Made by a program: the position numbers and the translations under genes | Shown here: in pieces, positions 59,113 to 64,000 of the stretch | Numbering within the stretch: the first letter of the stretch is position 1 | Layout: the number at the start of each line of letters is the position of its first letter | NCBI GenBank assembly: GCA_004352715.1 | Contig: SCFE01000094.1 | Location: 1,188,086 to 1,252,085 of the forward strand | Direction: 5' to 3' | From: Hofstenia miamia | Lineage: Eukaryota; Xenacoelomorpha; Acoela | Length of the DNA stretch: 64,000 bases | The notes under the pieces: model-generated | Databases searched by the model: none | What the model saw: the letters and a program-made list of their open reading frames with translations, nothing else | What the model was told of the DNA's origin: nothing

Positions 59113-59419
59113 TTTCACAAAAATTGAATGTACATGCACACTTTGGTTTCATGATCTTTTTAGGTGTGAGCATGATTATGTTCACAACTACATCGTAAAC
59201 TTCTTTGATTAATTGTAGCGCATTCAAACTGAAATATCTCAATATTCTTACATAATGTCTACTTAATATATATTTATTTATTTTGAAAATTATCTAGAGT
59301 AATTTCAGGTAGGATAAAGGTCATTTGGGTTTGGGTAGGGTAGAAAAATCAGTTTTCCCGCAACTCTTTACTCGAAATTTCAAATATTTTCTACATTTGC
59401 TAACTTTTGATATCTGATA
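59113..59419. repeat. Gap-flanking duplicate, copy 1
   Basis: Appears identical to 59441-59747 and runs exactly up to a 21-N gap. Best explained as overlapping contig ends that were not merged. Confidence 0.9.
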
Positions 59420-59440
59420 NNNNNNNNNNNNNNNNNNNNN
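59420..59440. other. Assembly gap (21 N)
   Basis: Lies between two identical 307-bp blocks. It is probably not a real gap. Confidence 0.95.
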
Positions 59441-59747
59441 TTTCACAAAAATTGAATGTACATGCACACTTTGGTTTCATGATCTTTTTAGGTGTGAGCA
59501 TGATTATGTTCACAACTACATCGTAAACTTCTTTGATTAATTGTAGCGCATTCAAACTGAAATATCTCAATATTCTTACATAATGTCTACTTAATATATA
59601 TTTATTTATTTTGAAAATTATCTAGAGTAATTTCAGGTAGGATAAAGGTCATTTGGGTTTGGGTAGGGTAGAAAAATCAGTTTTCCCGCAACTCTTTACT
59701 CGAAATTTCAAATATTTTCTACATTTGCTAACTTTTGATATCTGATA
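59441..59747. repeat. Gap-flanking duplicate, copy 2
   Basis: Same 307 bp as 59113-59419, starting at the first base after the gap. Confidence 0.9.
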
Positions 59748-62283
59748 AATAAATCTATTTACTTTTTTGTATATAAAGTTTTATGAAAAATATTTGAGCT
59801 GTAAATTATCGTTCAATTCAGAATTCACTACTTTAATTTTATCCTTATTTATGACAGATTACTGATACTGATAATTTCTTAAGGTATTCGTATTAAAGCG
59901 GTTATAACTTAATTAACAATGATATTTTATTAACAATATTAAAAAGCGCTTTTTTAATAAGAATATGGAATCATTTTTTATATTATATGGCTTCTCATGA
60001 AAGGGATACACTCTTTCATTCTTAGTTGATTTCGTATTTATGTGTGCTAATGAAGAGTTATAAATCAATTTCTTTGCAACCGAAGTGTTTGCCGAAGTAT
60101 TTACCTTCTCATATAACAGATTTATTTAATCAGCATCAAACGCTACAAATACAAAGGGGAAACTCCAACTTTAGTTTTCTCTATTGAAATTATCAAATCC
60201 CTAAAGATTCTCTGGATAAAACTGAATTTTAATATTTCAAAATAGAACATTAAACATCGTTTTCAAATATTTGGGCCTATTTCCTCTATATCAAACTTAT
60301 TTAATAGCCTCATGCTTTAGCTTTAAAACACCACTGAATAATTCAAAATTTCAAAATCGAGCGTATTTTAGGTTTTATTTTCCTTGATTTTGAATAAAAT
60401 TGTACTTTAACTGTCAATCATTACGAAGTAAACAGTTAATACCACTTGATGAAGTTAGTTTCACTTAATTGGAAAAATATAACCATTATTTATTGGGACA
60501 TATTTTTACATAGTATTGTATTTAATCATATTTTTGTGTATAAAGTCGGCATTAAGACGCACATTAAAGTTTGCCGACCAAATAGCATTCTTCTAACAGT
60601 TTCATTATGATAATATATTTTCGAGTATATTGATGTAGGACTTCAATTAAATAAATTCCAGCATGGCTTTTAAACTTTCCTCAGCTGACATTAATGAGGA
60701 TGTTTTTGTTAATTTATAATCATTTTAATTAATATTTATCACCTTCTACTTATTTTGAAATGTATAATGCATGGTACGATAAATTACTTAAAAGGTTTCC
60801 GTTATTCGGATTTGACAACAAACTTCTAACATTGTTCAAATCAAATTTATCTCTATGTTATTTGTCATTTTCATCAATGCTATTTCCGATTACAAAATAT
60901 AAGAACAAGCGTTTGTTTAAAATTTCTCATGATTTATAATGTTGTACAACGAAAAGTCAAATAGGTCAATTAAATATGCCAGATTAAAATTTTCATAATA
61001 ACATTCCATTTCAATGCAAAGCAACTATAGCAACGATATAAATAATAACAATTAGTAATATTTGATTTGCCAAGGTCTTCACTTACTTACAAGTGACTAA
61101 TTAATGTAAAAATTTCTAATTCTCAGGAAATAACAACATAACATTGAATGAATTATATTGACTTCAATTTTCACGTTAAATCTTCAGTAATATTAATTTG
61201 GTAGGTTTTTTATTTTAAAATAATGTTAACAAATATTTTTCGTACACCTTATATGATAAGGATATTTGACAACGTTGTTATATTAATTCAATTTAAGCAA
61301 AAAAGCTTTCTTTAAAAATAATTGTTAAAATTTTTTTTTGAAATTTTTGTTTTATATGACTAAATAAACTTGAGTGCTCGAAGTATTTGAGTTCATTATT
61401 CTGATTCGAGTAGGGTTCGATTTTGAAAACCCCTAATAGTAGAAAGGTGTGAAATTTTTTTATATATATTTGTTCGATGTAGCAAAATTATGTAAATTAG
61501 TGACTTATTTTTCTAGCAAAGTATCTACGAAATGATTTGAATTTTTTTGACGGAATAATTTGTTTTCAAAGGTGATCGCCGGAAATATAGGGAAATAATT
61601 CTCTAGACTCTTCAATAGACTGACAAACGTCGGTTTTGACGCAAACCTCTCCTAATTGATTACATGAGCTACCAATTAAGCGATATTATTCTCCTGCATT
61701 CGTAAAAACTGAATTTCCATTCAACATGCAATTATTTTCATCAAATTCTTCTGTTTGCATAAGGACTAGCAGGTGGAAAATTAGAAACGGCTGCAAGCAA
61801 ATCAGTGTGTCGTCGTGTATTAAATTTCCATACATTCGGTATTCATGTACAACGAAATATTTAATTGTAAGCATTTCATATATATATATATGTATATTCG
61901 TGTATTCCTGTATTTTGTTTAATCTAATCAAGAATGGAAACATTTATCTATAATTTTGTGAATAGAAATTACAAGCCATTGTAAGATAAGTTTAAACTCC
62001 GTGCATAATCTAATTTACCAAGCGTTCAATAAATTTTTTCAAGTATTTCGTGTATTTTAAAATTTCGAGTACTTTTACGTGTATTGTGGATGTGGCAACA
62101 CACTGAGGCACATACAATCAGGTAAGATCTGAATAAATGATTGTCTAATAACCCATTTCATTCTACATTACAGTTTAAAATATAACGATTATTCCTAACG
62201 GATTGAAGAAATGTTTGAATCATAGTAGGAGCAAATGCGGGGCACGCAAGAAAATTTTTAAGAGAATCCAAATTTATCCAGCA

Positions 62284-62286
<3 letters not shown>
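59748..62286. other. AT-rich non-coding DNA
   Basis: No gene recognised. The overlapping frames at 61686-61953 on both strands are incidental. Confidence 0.5.

Positions 62287-62317
<31 letters not shown>
62287..62317. repeat. (TA)n microsatellite
   Basis: About 30 bp of TA before the duplicated block 62321-62388. Confidence 0.95.
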
Positions 62318-62320
<3 letters not shown>

Positions 62321-62321
<1 letters not shown>

Positions 62322-62388
62322 AAAAACTTTTATTTTAAACTTATATATTGAGCCAAGCTGATCTCTTAGGTTTCTATATAGGGATATC
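62321..62388. repeat. Gap-flanking duplicate, copy 1
   Basis: 68 bp identical to 62531-62598. A 128-N gap and a TA run separate them. Likely unmerged contig ends around a (TA)n repeat. Confidence 0.85.
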
Positions 62389-62516
62389 NNNNNNNNNNNN
62401 NNNNNNNNNNNNNNNNNNNNNNNNNNNNNNNNNNNNNNNNNNNNNNNNNNNNNNNNNNNNNNNNNNNNNNNNNNNNNNNNNNNNNNNNNNNNNNNNNNNN
62501 NNNNNNNNNNNNNNNN
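62389..62516. other. Assembly gap (128 N)
   Basis: Bounded by the duplicated 68-bp block on the left and (TA)n plus the second copy on the right. Confidence 0.95.
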
Positions 62517-62623
62517 ATATATATATATATTAAAAACTTTTATTTTAAACTTATATATTGAGCCAAGCTGATCTCTTAGGTTTCTATATAGGGATATCCG
62601 GAGTTCGCAATCTAGTTATATTT

Positions 62624-62857
62624 TCACAACTGTAGGAACTCTATGGCGCAGGTGATGACAGCTATACGTTGTTCTTTTATCCTCTTTGGCAGGAATGATT
62701 GAATAATGGCTAGTCTCTGAACGCTATCAATATCAATTCTGTCTAATAAATACCCAGCCGATATGCCCCAGGATGTACAGAAATAGGTCAACAACCCAGA
62801 TAAAACTAGTGCAGGATTTAATTTTACAATTTGAAAAATTCCGAGTCTGCTTAGCAA
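62624..62857 (-). CDS. Possible orphan exon, hydrophobic (low confidence)
   Basis: A 77-codon minus-strand frame with more varied codon use than its surroundings. It has a hydrophobic stretch (LVLSGLLTYFCTSWGISAGY) that could span a membrane, then a polar tail (RIDIDSVQRLAIIQSFLPKR). I do not recognise a family. No clear splice donor or neighbouring exon was found, so it may be chance. Confidence 0.2.
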   Translation of the reverse strand: MLSRLGIFQIVKLNPALVLSGLLTYFCTSWGISAGYLLDRIDIDSVQRLAIIQSFLPKRIKEQRIAVITCAIEFLQL

Positions 62858-62859
62858 TA

Positions 62860-63823
62860 AATAGTATGTGTGTACTTCTTTCTTATAGTTACTGTATATT
62901 CGGTTGAAAATCTTGCATTATGCTAGGCTCTTGCATTTTTTTTTTGAATAAACAGTGTGCTCTCTTTTTGCAAAACTTTTTGTATGTAGTATTGGACTTA
63001 CAAATCTTTTAAGATAGACCTACTTTGCAAATATTTTAAGGCGCAATGAAATATAAAAGTGTACCTCAAATTTCACATAATAAATCCCATAAACAATTAA
63101 ATTGATAATAAAGATTTTAATTATATACATATATATATATATATATATATGTGACAGAATATCTAATTGTTTCTGTGAAAATTGAATTCACGACCTCTAA
63201 AAACTCTCCATTTTGGATGACATTCGATCTTTATATTGATATCTAAATATATTCGTTTTGAAGTACATTAATCGGATTATTAATGTATAAAGCGATTAGG
63301 CAATACCACTGTACCGTCCCATCAAACTATTCATTAACTATTGGATTTTTTAATGAATATATAATTCCATTATTTAGTCGTAATGAGAATTTCTTATTAT
63401 TAAAGCACATTAAAGCTTTGAATATAACGTAGTAATTATATATACATTACTGGGAATTTCACTACAGACAAAAATAAAATTAGCTTTAGAAATAATTTCA
63501 AGCTTATTCAATTATATTAAAGAAATGTATTTCGAAAGAATATAGTAGAATATGCTATTTCTTCATAATACATAGAAGTATTTTTGCATGCCATGGTCAT
63601 ACACCATATACGCATGGACAAAGACATGTGGGTTCTTTATCACTATAGCATTTCTGCTAGTTCAATGAATTAATAAATGTTATTGGTTTTCTTATTAAAT
63701 TGAAAATTTATATGTATTTACGGATTTACTTGTACTTTTTCACTTTTGATATATACTAGTTCATACCGCTTACTACTAAATTTCAGTTTGCATAACACAG
63801 AAATATTATATGTACGTTTTGAT
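62860..63823. other. AT-rich non-coding DNA
   Basis: No gene recognised. A (TA)n run lies near 63124-63150. Confidence 0.5.
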
Positions 63824-63875
63824 CAGGCGCGGAATGTAAGGGGTCTCGACTCCTCCCAACCGGAGAAAAATAATA
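63824..63875 (+). mobile_element. Possible hAT-type terminus at window edge
   Basis: CAGGCGCGGAATGTAAGGGG followed by a C-rich stretch stands out from its AT-rich surroundings and resembles hAT-type ends that start CAGGGGCGGA. The other end would lie beyond the window, so this is only a suggestion. Confidence 0.3.
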
Positions 63876-64000
63876 AATAGGTGTAGGAGTGAATGTTGAT
63901 CTATAGAATAAAAACTACCATTAACCGAGGGAAAAATGAAACAAAAGCACAATAATGAATTGATTTCTAATATGCTGCTTCCCCCAACGTTGTCTCTCAT

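Overview
The window is AT-rich animal nuclear DNA (eukaryotic, invertebrate-like). The evidence is split coding exons with plausible splice sites, a synaptotagmin-type tandem-C2 gene, many (TA)n microsatellites, assembly gaps, and a dense layer of animal transposons: R4/Dong-, CR1/L2- and Penelope-type retroelements and mariner, Tc1 and hAT-type DNA elements. No operons, ribosome-binding sites, CRISPR arrays or rRNA genes were seen. The species cannot be named from the sequence. The repertoire fits an arthropod, a cnidarian or another invertebrate.

Layout. 0-7.5 kb: non-coding DNA, a decayed mariner (2.2-3.3 kb), a gap, and a hAT-like MITE (6721-7512). 7.5-18.4 kb: AT-rich DNA with a mariner 5' fragment (10.6 kb), one hAT terminus (11.36 kb) and a Tc1-like remnant (17757-18357). 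18.7-21.4 kb: an inverted-repeat element built around a GGTCCGTTGTAA motif, plus duplicated blocks, some of which look like assembly artefacts. 23.55-24.9 kb: a TIR element with TA flanks. 25.9-36 kb: three decayed CR1/L2-group LINEs (25.9-27.3 minus, 29.5-31.8 plus, 32.9-35.65 minus), the first split by a hAT-type MITE with 8-bp target duplications. 36.0-36.9 kb: six identical 143-bp tandem repeats. 39-42 kb: two 1000-bp placeholder gaps. 43.3-46.9 kb: a nearly complete R4/Dong-like LINE set in (TTA)n DNA, with three frameshifts. 48.63-52.86 kb: a 4.2-kb DNA transposon with about 250-bp inverted repeats, a broken transposase-like gene and an internal 221-bp x6 array. 52.9-54.4 kb: an unidentified broken coding segment, a truncated second R4/Dong-like copy and a Penelope-like GIY-YIG remnant. 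55.1-58.3 kb: two exons of the only convincing host gene, encoding a synaptotagmin-like protein whose C2B domain has lost most calcium ligands. 58.3-64 kb: non-coding AT-rich DNA with two more duplicated gap flanks.

Apart from the C2 protein, almost everything recognisable is mobile-element material. Nested insertions (MITE in LINE, tandem array inside transposon, LINE beside Penelope) give partial relative ages. The best candidates for something little described are the long-TIR transposon at 48.6-52.9 kb, the tRNA-like 5' end of the R4/Dong-like LINE, and the degenerate 2A-like motif upstream of the LINE at 29.5 kb.
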